Positions 37,237 through 46,274 of a stretch of DNA of 64,000 nucleotides are shown one piece after another; the stretch's first letter is position 1; each line of letters starts with the position of its first letter. Below the pieces are notes generated by a model. That model did no database searches and had not been told where the DNA came from. It saw only the letters and a list, made by a program, of their open reading frames with translations. The stretch spans positions 32,071-96,070 of the forward strand of contig JAPOYI010000031.1 in assembly GCA_026706665.1 (NCBI GenBank), written 5' to 3'. This stretch comes from Gammaproteobacteria bacterium. GTDB lineage: Bacteria > Pseudomonadota > Gammaproteobacteria > Pseudomonadales > Azotimanducaceae. Position numbers and translations under genes: made by a program.

Positions 37237-37276
37237 CGGCATTCCCCGTGGTCGGCGGCGCACTTCCAGGCAAGGA
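36961..37276 (-). repeat. Family-1 repeat with five-fold 45-bp tandem array, at the murC 3' end
   Basis: On the plus strand, five 45-bp units starting GAGCCTTCAGCCGGGGAGCG lie at 36961, 37006, 37051, 37096 and 37141. A sixth partial unit runs into the inverse of the rest of family 1 (GACCGCTGAGGCGTCAAGGA ... GCGCACTTCC). The element is therefore in reverse orientation to the murD copy, with its terminal hairpin module amplified. 45 bp is a multiple of three, so all units stay in the murC frame. Confidence 0.93.
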
Positions 37277-37284
37277 GTCGGACT

Positions 37285-38010
37285 ATGCGAATTAAGTCAT
37301 TGTTGGCGGTGTCGATGCTGATTGCGGTCGTTGGAGCGGGTGCGGCCGCCGTGTGGCGCTTTCTCGACACGCCCCTCGAACTCGCGAGGATTGCGGGTGA
37401 CCTCACGGAGATCGAGCGGCAGGAGATTCGGGCCGCCGTACGCGAAACCCTGGATTCGGCCGCAACCGGCGTGGCTGACGCGGTTGAAGCGATCGACGCG
37501 CTTGGCTGGACACGGAATACCCGGGTTCGGCTCATCGGGTCGGGCGCACTTGACGTGTCGGTAGAGCGAGAGTCGCTCGCCGCCCGGTGGGGCAATGCCG
37601 AATACGTGACGGCGGCCGGAGAGGTCGTTGGGGCGCCCGGCCCCCCGGATCGGGAAGGGGCGCTCCCGAGACTGTCCGGGACCCTTTCCACCAGCGGCGA
37701 GGCGATGCAGGTATACGGCAAGTTGAACGCCCGGCTGGCGGATATCGGGCTCACGTTGAAGTCCCTCGAAGAAACCAAGGTGGGTGGTTGGCAATTGGTG
37801 GTGGAGGACGACGTCACCGTGCTGCTCGGTGCCGAGGACATCAACGACCGCCTCGAGCGGGTACTGGCCGTGTATGCGAACGCGTTGACCCAACGGATGG
37901 ACGACGTCGATCGAATCGACGCCCGCTACGGCAGTGGGGTCGCGGTTCGCTGGCGGGATGAACTGACGGAAGAAGCAGTCGCATGGAACCCGGGCCCGGG
38001 AGCGCGCTAG
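37285..38010 (+). CDS. ftsQ: Cell division protein FtsQ
   Basis: 241 residues. One N-terminal helix (SLLAVSMLIAVVGAGAAAVW), a POTRA-like region (AIDALGWTRNTRVRLIGSGALDVSVERESLAARWG) and the FtsQ domain (VTAAGEVVG, ADIGLTLKSLEETKVGGWQLVVEDDVTVLLG, VDRIDARYGSGVAVRW). It links early and late divisome proteins. AAGGAG precedes the ATG. It is rather short and starts right after the family-1 array. Confidence 0.9.
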   Translation: MRIKSLLAVSMLIAVVGAGAAAVWRFLDTPLELARIAGDLTEIERQEIRAAVRETLDSAATGVADAVEAIDALGWTRNTRVRLIGSGALDVSVERESLAARWGNAEYVTAAGEVVGAPGPPDREGALPRLSGTLSTSGEAMQVYGKLNARLADIGLTLKSLEETKVGGWQLVVEDDVTVLLGAEDINDRLERVLAVYANALTQRMDDVDRIDARYGSGVAVRWRDELTEEAVAWNPGPGAR

Positions 38011-38043
38011 CGATCATGGACGGAGGAAATCCCATGTGGCAAG

Positions 38044-38126
38044 GAGCCTTCAGCCGGGAGCTTTCCCGACCGCTGACGCGTAAGGAAGTGCCGGCGTCCC
38101 CCCATCTGCGGAGGCGTACTTCAATG
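38044..38126 (-). repeat. Family-1 palindromic repeat between ftsQ and ftsA
   Basis: Inverse orientation: GGAGCCTTCAGCCGGGAGCT, CCGACCGCTGACGCGTAAGG, AAGTGCCGGCG and GGAGGCGTACTTCAATGG. It fills most of the 138-bp ftsQ-ftsA gap and ends about 20 bp before the ftsA start. The terminal GCGAGGGG hairpin is absent. Confidence 0.88.
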
Positions 38127-38148
38127 GAAGCAAGACGAGGTACCGATA

Positions 38149-39372
38149 GTGGCGGACAACGGTAGAAAGAAAATCATCGGACTGGACATAGGCACGAGCA
38201 AGGTGGCTTCCCTGGTCGGTGAGGTCAGGCCCGAGGGTGGCATCGAGGTCGTGGGCATCGGTTCACACCCTTCCACAGGGCTGAGAAAGGGCGTCGTGGT
38301 GGATATCGAATCCACCGTCCAGTCGATTCAGCGAGCGATAGAGGAAGCGGAACTGATGGGCGGGTGCCGAATCGAGTCCGTCTACGCCGGCATTGCCGGC
38401 GGCCATGTCCGTAGTCTCAATTCGCACGGCATCGTCGCCATAAGCGACAACGAGGTGGGCCAGCAGGATGTCGACCGGGTTATCGACGCTGCCGGCGCGG
38501 TCGCGATTCCGGCGGATCAGAAGATACTGCACGTTCTGACGCAGGAATACGTCATCGACAGCCAGGAGGGCGTAAAGGAGCCTCTCGGCATGTCCGGCGT
38601 GCGGATGGAAGCGAAGGTCCACCTCGTGAGCTGTGCGGTGAACGCGGCGCAGAACATAGAGAAGTGCATCGGGCGGTGCGGACTTGCGGTCAACGAAGTG
38701 GTCCTGGAGCAACTGGCGTCCAGCTATTCCGTGTTGACGGAAGATGAACGTGAGTTGGGCGTGTGCCTCGTCGACATCGGGGGCGGCACGACCGATATCG
38801 CCGTCTTCACCGATGGCGCGATTCGCCACACCGCCGTCATTCCGATCGCCGGTGCCCAGATCACCAACGACATCGCGATGGCGCTCCGGACACCGACGAG
38901 GCATGCCGAGGAAATCAAGATCAAGTATGCGTGTGCCCTGAACAAGCTCGTGCATCCGGACGAGACCATCATGGTTCCGGGTGTCGGCGACAAGCCGCGC
39001 CGTGACCTTCCGCGTCACGCCCTGGCAGAGGTGGTGGAGCCGCGGTACGAAGAGTTGTTCACGCTTGTCAGGACCGAACTGCGACGCAGCGGTTTCGAGG
39101 AGTTGCTGGGCGCCGGAATCGTGCTGACGGGCGGGTCCTCGAAGATGGAGGGGGCCGTCGAACTCGCGGAGGAGATCTTCGGCATGCCGGTCTCTGTCGG
39201 CACGCCGAGGGCCGTGGAGGGATTGCCCGACATTGTGCGCAATCCTGTCTACGCGACGGGCGTGGGCTTGCTCGTGTACGGACAACAGCGGGAGAACGGA
39301 GGCCATCTCGGCGAGTCCGGCTCGCGCGGTTTTTTCAGCCGGATCGGCAAGTGGTTCGGCGAAAACGTTTGA
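38149..39372 (+). CDS. ftsA: Cell division protein FtsA
   Basis: 407 residues of the actin fold. KKIIGLDIGTSKVASLVGEV (phosphate 1), GVCLVDIGGGTTDIAVFTDGAI (phosphate 2) and GIVLTGGSSKMEGAVELAEEIFGMPV. The C-terminal amphipathic helix GFFSRIGKWFGENV tethers FtsZ to the membrane. GTG start. It follows ftsQ and a repeat; ftsZ follows 29 bp downstream. Confidence 0.97.
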   Translation: MADNGRKKIIGLDIGTSKVASLVGEVRPEGGIEVVGIGSHPSTGLRKGVVVDIESTVQSIQRAIEEAELMGGCRIESVYAGIAGGHVRSLNSHGIVAISDNEVGQQDVDRVIDAAGAVAIPADQKILHVLTQEYVIDSQEGVKEPLGMSGVRMEAKVHLVSCAVNAAQNIEKCIGRCGLAVNEVVLEQLASSYSVLTEDERELGVCLVDIGGGTTDIAVFTDGAIRHTAVIPIAGAQITNDIAMALRTPTRHAEEIKIKYACALNKLVHPDETIMVPGVGDKPRRDLPRHALAEVVEPRYEELFTLVRTELRRSGFEELLGAGIVLTGGSSKMEGAVELAEEIFGMPVSVGTPRAVEGLPDIVRNPVYATGVGLLVYGQQRENGGHLGESGSRGFFSRIGKWFGENV

Positions 39373-39401
39373 ACGCATCCAGAGGAGTGAGGAGCAGGTA
39401 G

Positions 39402-40550
39402 ATGTTTGAACTGGTGGATAGCGCCCCCGAAAGCGCGGTTATCAAGGTGATTGGCGTTGGCGGCGGCGGCGGCAACGCGGTGCAGCACATGCTGCAGCAT
39501 GACGTGGACGGCGTTGAGTTCATCGCCGCCAACACGGATGCGCAGGCGCTGAAGAACGTTGCTGCGGACACGATCCTGCAGCTTGGCGCCTCGGTCACGC
39601 AGGGGCTGGGCGCGGGCGCGAATCCGGAGATTGGCAGACAGTCCGCGATGGAGGACCGGGATCGGATCGGGGAGATACTCGATGGTGCCGACATGGTCTT
39701 CATCACCGCCGGGATGGGTGGCGGCACAGGCACGGGTGCCGCGCCCGTCGTCGCTGAGGTCGCCAAGGAACTGGGCATCCTGACGGTCGCGGTGGTAACC
39801 CGGCCGTTCACGTTCGAGAAGCGCACGGAAACCGCAGCCAAGGGTGTCGCGGAACTCGAGCGCCATGTGGACTCCCTGATCGTCATTCCGAACGACAAGC
39901 TGCCGTCCGTGCTCGGTGAGAAGACGCTGGTGCTGGACGCGTTTGCGGCGGCGAACGACGTTCTCCTCGGCGCGGTTCAGGGTATTGCGGATCTGATCAT
40001 CCGGCCTGGGTTGATCAACACCGACTTCGCGGATGTTCGCGCGGTCATGTCCGAGATGGGCAAGGCGATGATGGGGACCGGCCGCGCGACCGGCGAGAAC
40101 CGCGCCCGGGACGCGGCGGAGGCTGCGATTCGCTGTCCGCTGCTCGAGGACATCGCGCTCCTGGGAGCGCGGGGAGTCCTTATCAACGTGGTGGCGGGAT
40201 CGAACCTCCAGATCGACGAGGTCTTCGAGGTCGGCGAAACGGTTGAGAAATTCACATCCAGGGACTGCCAGGTCGTCCTGGGGATGGTGGTCGATCCCAA
40301 GTGGGGCGACGATCTGAAAGTGACCGTGGTGGTCACCGGGCTGGCGGATGCCGCGGAAGAGGAGGAGGTGATCGAGGACATCGTGGACGTGGAAGATCCC
40401 GGCGGCGTGGTCGACTATTCGGAACTCGAACGTCCGGCCTACCTCCGCGGGCGGCGGGAACGGCAGTCGGACCACCTCGCGGACATCGATCGACCGGCCG
40501 AGGAAAGCTACCTGGATATCCAGAAATTCCTGGACCGTACGGGACAGTAA
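39402..40550 (+). CDS. ftsZ: Cell division GTPase FtsZ
   Basis: 382 residues. [16 protein letters not shown], the tubulin signature [20 protein letters not shown], and synergy-loop [20 protein letters not shown]. The C-terminal peptide [13 protein letters not shown] is the docking tail for FtsA/ZipA. Polymerises into the Z ring. Last gene of the dcw cluster; lpxC, which normally follows, is missing. Confidence 0.98.
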   Translation: MFELVDSAPESAVIKVIGVGGGGGNAVQHMLQHDVDGVEFIAANTDAQALKNVAADTILQLGASVTQGLGAGANPEIGRQSAMEDRDRIGEILDGADMVFITAGMGGGTGTGAAPVVAEVAKELGILTVAVVTRPFTFEKRTETAAKGVAELERHVDSLIVIPNDKLPSVLGEKTLVLDAFAAANDVLLGAVQGIADLIIRPGLINTDFADVRAVMSEMGKAMMGTGRATGENRARDAAEAAIRCPLLEDIALLGARGVLINVVAGSNLQIDEVFEVGETVEKFTSRDCQVVLGMVVDPKWGDDLKVTVVVTGLADAAEEEEVIEDIVDVEDPGGVVDYSELERPAYLRGRRERQSDHLADIDRPAEESYLDIQKFLDRTGQ

Positions 40551-40687
40551 TCGGCATCCGGCGGCGCGGAGTTCGCCACCTGCCCGAACTCCACCGTCGC
40601 CGGGAGACCGGGTCGACCTGACCGCGCCGGTCGACGCGCGTCGCTGCTAGACTGGCCGACGCTTCTCAACTCGCGAAGGAACCATCG

Positions 40688-41128
40688 ATGGCGAAGTACG
40701 TTCCTGCACCGGTCCAGTGGGTCCGCGAACAGGTCGAGCTTTACGAAAGCAGCGGCGGAACGAAGGGCACGGAACTGCGCGACACGGGCCTGCCCTGCAT
40801 CATCGTCACGCACAGGGGCAACAGGACCGGTGCCATCCGCAAGACGCCGCTGATGCGCGTCAAGCATGGCGACGGTTATGTCCTGGTGGGTTCGCAGGGC
40901 GGCGCGCCCAGGAATCCGGTCTGGGTTTACAACCTGCGGGCAGACGGGGACATCGAGATTCGCGACGCCACCGAGATCTTCCGGATGCGTGCCCGCGAAG
41001 TCGTTGACGGGGAGGAGCGGGCGCAGGCATGGGCGGCCGCTGTTGCGGCATTCCCGCCCTACGCGGACTACAGCAAGCGGGCGGCGCCCACCCGAACGAT
41101 CCCGGTTTTCGTCGCCGAGCCCGTATAA
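40688..41128 (+). CDS. Deazaflavin (F420)-dependent nitroreductase family protein
   Basis: 146 residues. ELRDTGLPCIIVTHRGNRTGAIRKTPLMRV, GDGYVLVGSQGGAPRNPVWVYNLRADGDIEI and the FPPYADYSKRAAPTRTIPVF tail follow the Ddn/DUF385 split-barrel family. Members in Actinobacteria use coenzyme F420 to reduce quinones or nitro compounds; whether this host makes F420 is unknown. First of three accessory genes between ftsZ and dciA. Confidence 0.87.
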   Translation: MAKYVPAPVQWVREQVELYESSGGTKGTELRDTGLPCIIVTHRGNRTGAIRKTPLMRVKHGDGYVLVGSQGGAPRNPVWVYNLRADGDIEIRDATEIFRMRAREVVDGEERAQAWAAAVAAFPPYADYSKRAAPTRTIPVFVAEPV

Positions 41129-41153
41129 CCTGCAGTTCTTTCCGCCGCCGTCT

Positions 41154-42047
41154 TCAGCCGAACGCCGCCGCCAACGCCGCGATGTGCGCTGGCGTGGTGC
41201 CGCAGCACCCCCCTACCAGGAGGGCACCGCGATCGACCCAACTCCGCGCGTGTTCGACCAGGCGCTCGGGCGTCGCATCGCTATCGAATGTCCAGTTGGG
41301 CGCCACGAACTCGCCGACTTCGGGGTACACGCCGATGGGCCCCGACCAGCGTTCCCTCACCATCGCGATCGCCTCGCGCGTTGCGCCGATGTCGCTGTGC
41401 ATGATGTTGACGACGCTGGGCCCCATCGGGATGAGCGTGTCCAGTGGCCGGGCGAAGTCGACGCCGGGCAGGTCGAAACTCACGAGTCCGGTGCCGCCGG
41501 CGCGCTGCCTGCAGCTCACGCCCAGCCAGACGGGGAGGCCGGTCTCGAGCGCCGCTTCCATGGCGCGGGCCGCATGGCGGGTGTCCTGCATCATCTCCAG
41601 CGCGATGAGGTCGACCCCGCTGTCCGCCAGGATCTTCGCGAGTTCCCCGAGGCCCGCCAACTCTTCCTCGGGATCGGGATAGTTTGCGGCGTCCATTCCC
41701 GGCGGCAGGTTCGAGATCGATCCGGCAATGGCGACCTCCCTGCCGGACGCGTCCCGCGCTTCGGCGGCGAGTCGCACGGCGTTGCGGTTGATGCGCTCGA
41801 ACTCGCCGCCGAGGCCCGCCGGCTCGAGGAGAAACCGCGCGGTGCCGAACGTGTTGGTGATGATCACCTCGGCGCCGGCGGCGATGTAGGCCTCGTGCAC
41901 CGACCGCACCACCTCGGGGTGGCTGTGAACCGCGAGGCCGGACCAGGCGGCTTCGCTCATCGGCACGCCCCGGCGCTGGAGTTCGGATCCGGTCCCGCCG
42001 TCGATCACGACGATCCGGTTGTTTTCGAGTTTCTGCTGCCAGGACAC
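41154..42047 (-). CDS. Homocysteine S-methyltransferase family protein
   Basis: 297 residues from the GTG at 42047. IVVIDGGTGSELQRRG starts the barrel, AAGAEVIITNTFGT and the zinc-binding LLVGGCCGTTPAHIAAL end it; the third zinc-ligand Cys is in WLGVSCRQ. The family moves a methyl group from S-methylmethionine, betaine or a related donor to homocysteine. The track start at 42245 extends through non-conserved sequence. The donor cannot be told from sequence. Convergent with the nitroreductase gene, and divergent from the Eis-like gene. Confidence 0.88.
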   Translation of the reverse strand: MSWQQKLENNRIVVIDGGTGSELQRRGVPMSEAAWSGLAVHSHPEVVRSVHEAYIAAGAEVIITNTFGTARFLLEPAGLGGEFERINRNAVRLAAEARDASGREVAIAGSISNLPPGMDAANYPDPEEELAGLGELAKILADSGVDLIALEMMQDTRHAARAMEAALETGLPVWLGVSCRQRAGGTGLVSFDLPGVDFARPLDTLIPMGPSVVNIMHSDIGATREAIAMVRERWSGPIGVYPEVGEFVAPNWTFDSDATPERLVEHARSWVDRGALLVGGCCGTTPAHIAALAAAFG

Positions 42048-42193
42048 GGTGTTTCTGGACTCGGCACGGGACTTCCATTGACTTCCAGAGATGCTACAAG
42101 CGCGCCGGGCTATTGGCGAACCGACGCAAGCGGTCCAGCGGATGTCCCCGGGCGATTCCAATGCGTGGAAGTGCCGGGTAGGCTTTGCGCCGC

Positions 42194-43435
42194 ATGAAAA
42201 TGGAGATTCTCGACTACGATCACGCCCGCGATTTTTCGTCCGCATCGCGCATCATGTACGAGGTGGGCTGGCTCGAGGACGAGGACGACGCGAAGGCGTT
42301 CGAGTTGGAAGCGCGCGCCTCGGTGGGGTGGATCCTCCCCATCGAAGGTCAGGCCGAATGCGTCGTCTTCACCGCTCCCGGGTCCATGCGCCACGGGACA
42401 ACGGATCTTGCAATGACCGCGGTCACCGGCGTGGTCACCAGCCGCATCGCCCGCAGGCTGGGTGCCGCGAGCAAGCTCACCGCCCACGCCCTGGCGGCCG
42501 GCCGGGAAGCCGGCGGTGAGGTCGCCGCGCTCAACATGTTCGACCAGGGCTACTACGACCGGCTCGGATTCGGTACCGGTGCCTATTCGAACACCATCAA
42601 GTTCGATCCCGCCACGCTGCGCGTCGATCGTCCCTCCCGCCCGCCCAGGCGGCTGACGGCGGGGGACTGGGGAGACATTCACGAGGCGATGCGCGCCCGC
42701 ATGCGGGACCACGGCAGCATCGTCATCGACTCCGGGGGAGGCCTGCGTGCCGAGCTGTCGTCGTACGACGCAGCCAGGACCATTGGTCTCGGCTACTACG
42801 ATTCACCCGACGGCACCCTGTCGCATTTCTTTCTCGGCGAGACCAGTGGCGAAAACGGTCCCTACACGATTCGGTGGTACGCGTATCGGTCCACCGAACA
42901 ACTGATGGAGTTGCTGGCCCTGATGCGATCATTGGGCGACCAGGTATTCTCCCTGGTCATGGAGGAACCGCCCGGCATCCAGTTCCAGGACCTGCTCGTG
43001 CAGCCGCTCCGTAGCCGCGAAATCAGCGAGGGCTCGAAGCATGCCGGCAAGCACACCACGCACGCCTATTCCCAGATACGCATCCTCGACCTGGTGAATT
43101 GCCTGGCGAAGACCCACCTGGACGCAGCGAGCGTCACGTTCAATCTTCAACTGTCGGATCCCGTCGCTGAACACCTGGGGGCCCGGACGCGTTGGCGTGG
43201 CGACGCCGGCGACTACGTCGTGACCCTGGGTGAAGAGTGCTCGGCGGAGCAGGGGCAGTCCCCCGATCTCCCGACGCTGCGCGCGTCGGTGGGCGCCTTC
43301 AGCCGTCTTTGGCTGGGGGTGAGAAACGCGTCGAGTCTGGCCGTGACGGATGACTTGCGGGGGGACGATGCGCTGCTGCGGCAACTCGACCGCGCGCTGC
43401 GGCTGCCGCAGCCACATTTCGGCTGGCCGGTTTAG
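42194..43435 (+). CDS. Eis-like GNAT-family N-acetyltransferase
   Basis: 413 residues, the size of Eis proteins (two GNAT domains plus a sterol-carrier-like C-terminal domain). The first GNAT domain has TAVTGVVTSRIARRLGAASKLTAHALA and FDQGYYDRLGFGTG; the second covers ARMRDHGSIVIDSGG to LMRSLGDQVFSLV; the C-terminal part has FSRLWLGVRNASSL. Mycobacterial Eis acetylates aminoglycosides and peptides; the substrate here is unknown. The ATG at 42194 is preferred over the TTG at 42185. Confidence 0.8.
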   Translation: MKMEILDYDHARDFSSASRIMYEVGWLEDEDDAKAFELEARASVGWILPIEGQAECVVFTAPGSMRHGTTDLAMTAVTGVVTSRIARRLGAASKLTAHALAAGREAGGEVAALNMFDQGYYDRLGFGTGAYSNTIKFDPATLRVDRPSRPPRRLTAGDWGDIHEAMRARMRDHGSIVIDSGGGLRAELSSYDAARTIGLGYYDSPDGTLSHFFLGETSGENGPYTIRWYAYRSTEQLMELLALMRSLGDQVFSLVMEEPPGIQFQDLLVQPLRSREISEGSKHAGKHTTHAYSQIRILDLVNCLAKTHLDAASVTFNLQLSDPVAEHLGARTRWRGDAGDYVVTLGEECSAEQGQSPDLPTLRASVGAFSRLWLGVRNASSLAVTDDLRGDDALLRQLDRALRLPQPHFGWPV

Positions 43436-43480
43436 GGGGACCGCGCGGCCAACCCGGCCGCAAGCTGCCTTGACGTTGCC

Positions 43481-43807
43481 TTATGTCGGCCGGTGTGCCG
43501 TGCGGATGCGGATCTGTTCGATGTTCGAAAAGTCCTGCAGCCGCCGCAGCGCCGGCAACAGTTCCGGGACGCGAAAGCGCAGGCGGTTCGCCCAGGCGGC
43601 ACTCGTCGCGTGCACGGTCAGGATCGCCCCGCGCTTGTTCGCCACCTCGAAGCGGGGTGCTTCCTCCTGGGACAGCAAGGCCCGAAACTGGCTCGTCCAG
43701 GACGCTCGTTCCTCCGTGCGCCTCACCAGCCGCGCGAGCTGGTTCGCAGCGGAACTTCGCCCTGAATGGCGATTCGACAGGATTTCATCTATGTTACGGC
43801 TTGGCAT
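43481..43807 (-). CDS. DciA-like DUF721 protein
   Basis: 108 residues. The DUF721 core VANKRGAILTVHATSAAWANRLRFRVPELLPALRRL is visible. DciA loads the replicative helicase in bacteria lacking DnaC/DnaI. In Pseudomonas-like genomes this gene lies between lpxC and an M23 peptidase upstream of secA, exactly the position here. Divergent from the M23 gene with a 13-bp gap. Confidence 0.85.
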   Translation of the reverse strand: MPSRNIDEILSNRHSGRSSAANQLARLVRRTEERASWTSQFRALLSQEEAPRFEVANKRGAILTVHATSAAWANRLRFRVPELLPALRRLQDFSNIEQIRIRTAHRPT

Positions 43808-43820
43808 GCGCGCTCAATCG

Positions 43821-44756
43821 ATGAAAAAAACAATTCACATCATAAGCGCGGGGGACGGGCACGGTCGAATTCGCTCGCTCGGCATCCCCCAGGTCGCGGT
43901 CGTCGGGCTTGCCGTCTTCCTTGGTCTTTTCGTCATCGTCAACGCCATGCTTGCGCTTCGCCACACGGCGACGGAAGCCCTCAACGAGATGACGGTTTCG
44001 GGCTGGAGTAGTCGACTCGACCGGCAGCGCGAGGAGATCGACCTTCTGTCGCGCCAGTCAACCGAACAGGTGCTCGCGGCGGGACGGAAACTGGCGAACA
44101 TGGAGGCGCGGCTGTTGCGCATGGAAGCGCTCGGAGAACGGGTATCCGAGATGACCCGGGTCGCGGGACTCGGCGAAAGCGAGTTCCGGTTCGACCTCCC
44201 CGCAGCAACCGGTGGACCGGAAACCAGGATCGGCGATGAAGCCATTCCCGTTTCGGACTACTTCGCGAGGATCGACCATCTGTCGGCGGAACTCCGAATG
44301 CGCGAACGCGAAATGAAGGCCCTCGAGTCGATGCTTGCGCGGGGCAGTTTCAAGAACCAGATCGCGCCCGCGAAAGGGCCGCTGGAAGGAGGCTGGATTT
44401 CGTCACGGTACGGCACGCGCATCGACCCGATCTCCGGCCAGCCCGCGTGGCATCACGGCGTCGACTTCACCGGCGGGCCGGGCAGCGACGTCAGGGCCGT
44501 CGCCGGCGGTGTCGTCACGTTCGTGGGGGATTCGGGCGCCTACGGGCAGATGGTCGAGATCGAACACGGCGAGGGCATTTCCACGCGCTACGCGCACCAC
44601 GAATCCGTTCAGGTTGAACCCGGCGACATCGTCAAGAAGGGCCAGGTGATCGCGCAACTTGGGAGCACGGGGCGATCCACGGGACCCCATGTCCACTTCG
44701 AGGTGCTGAAGGACGGTCGCCGTTTCGACCCGGCGGAGTACCTCGCGCCGCGCTGA
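43821..44756 (+). CDS. M23 family peptidoglycan endopeptidase (intact copy)
   Basis: 311 residues from the ATG at 43821. One membrane helix (VAVVGLAVFLGLFVIVNAML), a coiled coil (SRLDRQREEIDLLSRQSTEQVL) and a LytM domain with SSRYGTRIDPISGQPAWHHGVDFTG, DSGAYGQMVEIEHGEGISTRYAHH and GPHVHFEVLKDG. All zinc ligands (H...D and H-x-H) are present. Probably a cell-wall hydrolase or regulator. This is the resident gene of the dciA-M23-secA block; its 3' two-thirds are duplicated at 47804..48520. Confidence 0.93.
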   Translation: MKKTIHIISAGDGHGRIRSLGIPQVAVVGLAVFLGLFVIVNAMLALRHTATEALNEMTVSGWSSRLDRQREEIDLLSRQSTEQVLAAGRKLANMEARLLRMEALGERVSEMTRVAGLGESEFRFDLPAATGGPETRIGDEAIPVSDYFARIDHLSAELRMREREMKALESMLARGSFKNQIAPAKGPLEGGWISSRYGTRIDPISGQPAWHHGVDFTGGPGSDVRAVAGGVVTFVGDSGAYGQMVEIEHGEGISTRYAHHESVQVEPGDIVKKGQVIAQLGSTGRSTGPHVHFEVLKDGRRFDPAEYLAPR

Positions 44757-45456
44757 TCCGCAAGGCCGGGGCGGCAAGCGCCCCGTGCAATTTGAGACAT
44801 CGCTTACCCAAGTACCGGATGGGGTCCGTATGCGTGGCGCCGCCGCCAGCCTATGGTACTGGCGATGCCAACGTTGTTCCGAAAGGAGGTCCTCGAAGCG
44901 CAGCGCCAGCGCCTGCACGGCGATGTCCTGATCGTCACGCCGCTGCCCCTCGCTGTGATCACCGGTTGGCTGTTGGTCACCTTGCTGGGTCTTGGCGCCC
45001 TGGCCGTGTTCGGAACCTACGCCCGGTCGGAGCGGGTACAGGGCTATCTCGTGCCATCGGGGGGCCTGGTCAAGGTTGCGCCGGCCCGGGCGGGAGTCCT
45101 GCGCGAGGTCCGCGTGCAGGTGCGCGAGGAAGTCGCGGCGGGGCAGGTGCTCGCCGTGGTCCGAAGCGAGGCGCCGTTGCTCGCAGGCGATACCGCGGCT
45201 TCCATCGCCCTCGAGTCCCTGAGAGATCAGGAACGCCTGCTCGAGGGTCAGATCCGTCTCGAAGGCGACCGGCTGACGCGGGAACGCTCGCGGCTCGAAG
45301 CCGAGGGGGACGGACTGGAGGCGCAGATCGCGTCGTTCGAGGAACAGCGGGAACTGCAGCGCGAGATCACCGAGACGGCGCGCTCGGCGTTTACAAGAGC
45401 GACTGCCCTGCTCGAGGCGGGCTTCGTCTCGGTGGTTGAATCGGAGACGCGAAAGC
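44040..45456 (+). repeat. Segmental duplication, copy 1 (M23 3' part plus HlyD 5' part)
   Basis: This ~1.4-kb segment recurs at 47804..49220 in the same orientation. The HlyD part (44853-45456) differs by only a couple of bases from the other copy, while the M23 part shows many more differences (GDEAIPVSDYFARIDHLS versus GDEEIGVADYFTRIDQLS). Copy 1 stops abruptly in the hlyD frame where IS256-like sequence begins. Confidence 0.92.
44853..45456 (+). pseudogene. HlyD-type membrane fusion protein, truncated 5' copy
   Basis: The first ~200 residues match the complete HlyD gene at 48617 almost exactly (helix LPLAVITGWLLVTLLGLGAL, lipoyl half VQGYLVPSGGLVKVAPARAG, coiled coil). After FVSVVESETRK the frame enters IS-derived sequence (RGSGQEPV...) and ends at 45659. 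The second half of the adaptor, including the return lipoyl half and beta barrel, is missing. Non-functional by IS insertion. Confidence 0.9.
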
Positions 45457-46005
45457 GGGGTTCTGGCCAAGAGCCTGTCAGGAATCTTGTGGTTGTGAGC
45501 GCTAAAGCGCAGAACTGGATCATCATCTTGACCACGAGGAGGAGCAGACCAGCGGCAACCACCGCAATGGCCACAGCCGCAAACGGGTGCTCACGGACGA
45601 TGGCCGATTGGATTTGTCGATTCCCCGGGACCGGCAGGGTCGATTCGATCCGAAGCTGATCGAGAAGCACTGCCGGCGATTGCCGGGGTTCGACGACAAG
45701 GTGATCTCGATGTATGCGCGCGGTATATCGACCCGCGAGATGCAGGGTTACGTGCGGGAGCTCTACGGCATCGAGGTCTCCCCGGAGTTGATCTCCAAGG
45801 TCACCGATGCCGTTCTCGACGAGTTGGCAGCCTGGCAGTCGCAGCCGTTGGGTTCGGTCTATGCCATCGTGTATTTGGATGCCGTGCGGGTGAAGATTCG
45901 CGACGAGGGACTGGTCAGGAACAAGGCGGTCTATCTCGCCATCGGTTACACCTGCGACGGTTTCAAGCAGATCCTGGGGTTGTGGATCGAACAGATGGCT
46001 CCCTG
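45457..46005 (+). mobile_element. IS256-family transposase remnant
   Basis: In one frame, LDHHLDHEEEQTSGNHRNGH, KHCRRLPGFDDKVISMYARG, STREMQGYVRELYGIEVSPE and AIVYLDAVRVKIRDEGLVRN identify the N-terminal half of an IS256-type (mutator) transposase, including the first catalytic Asp region (YLDAVRVK). It lacks the first ~30 residues and everything after GLWIEQ. The left junction GAGCCTGTCAGGAATCTTGT looks like an IS end joined directly to internal sequence. Inactive. Confidence 0.85.
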
Positions 46006-46208
46006 GTGGCCCGAGCCGTTGGCCGGGTCTTTGGCCCGAGGCGAACTGATCGTCACGGCTTGCGCGACGGCGTCGGATGGGCGCTATCGCCGTTGGTCCT
46101 ATTGGCATAGCGGGGTTCCATGTTTCGTTTCGAGGCGATCATGCTCGACAGTTCATCCGTCGCGAGGAGTTAGAAAGTGACACTGAATTCACTCGACGAT
46201 TGGTTGAA

Positions 46209-46238
46209 TTGACAGTCAGATATCTGAGTTGCTACGTT
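46209..46238 (+). promoter_or_regulatory. Candidate promoter for the small secreted-protein genes
   Basis: A consensus TTGACA is followed by TACGTT after 18 bases, ending 36 bp before the ATG at 46275. The -10 match is weak. Confidence 0.35.
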
Positions 46239-46274
46239 GGTGTTGGCGGAAACCCCACGAAAAGGAGTTGCACA

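Noticed and set aside
36918-37844. 308-aa minus-strand ORF rich in [15 protein letters not shown] repeats
   Set aside because: Antisense translation of the same tandem array and of ftsQ; murC and ftsQ explain the region.
44768-44784. GGGGCG-GCAAG-CGCCCC hairpin after the M23 gene as a terminator
   Set aside because: Stem is good but there is no T-tract, and it occurs in both duplication copies directly upstream of hlyD; kept as a possible structure only.
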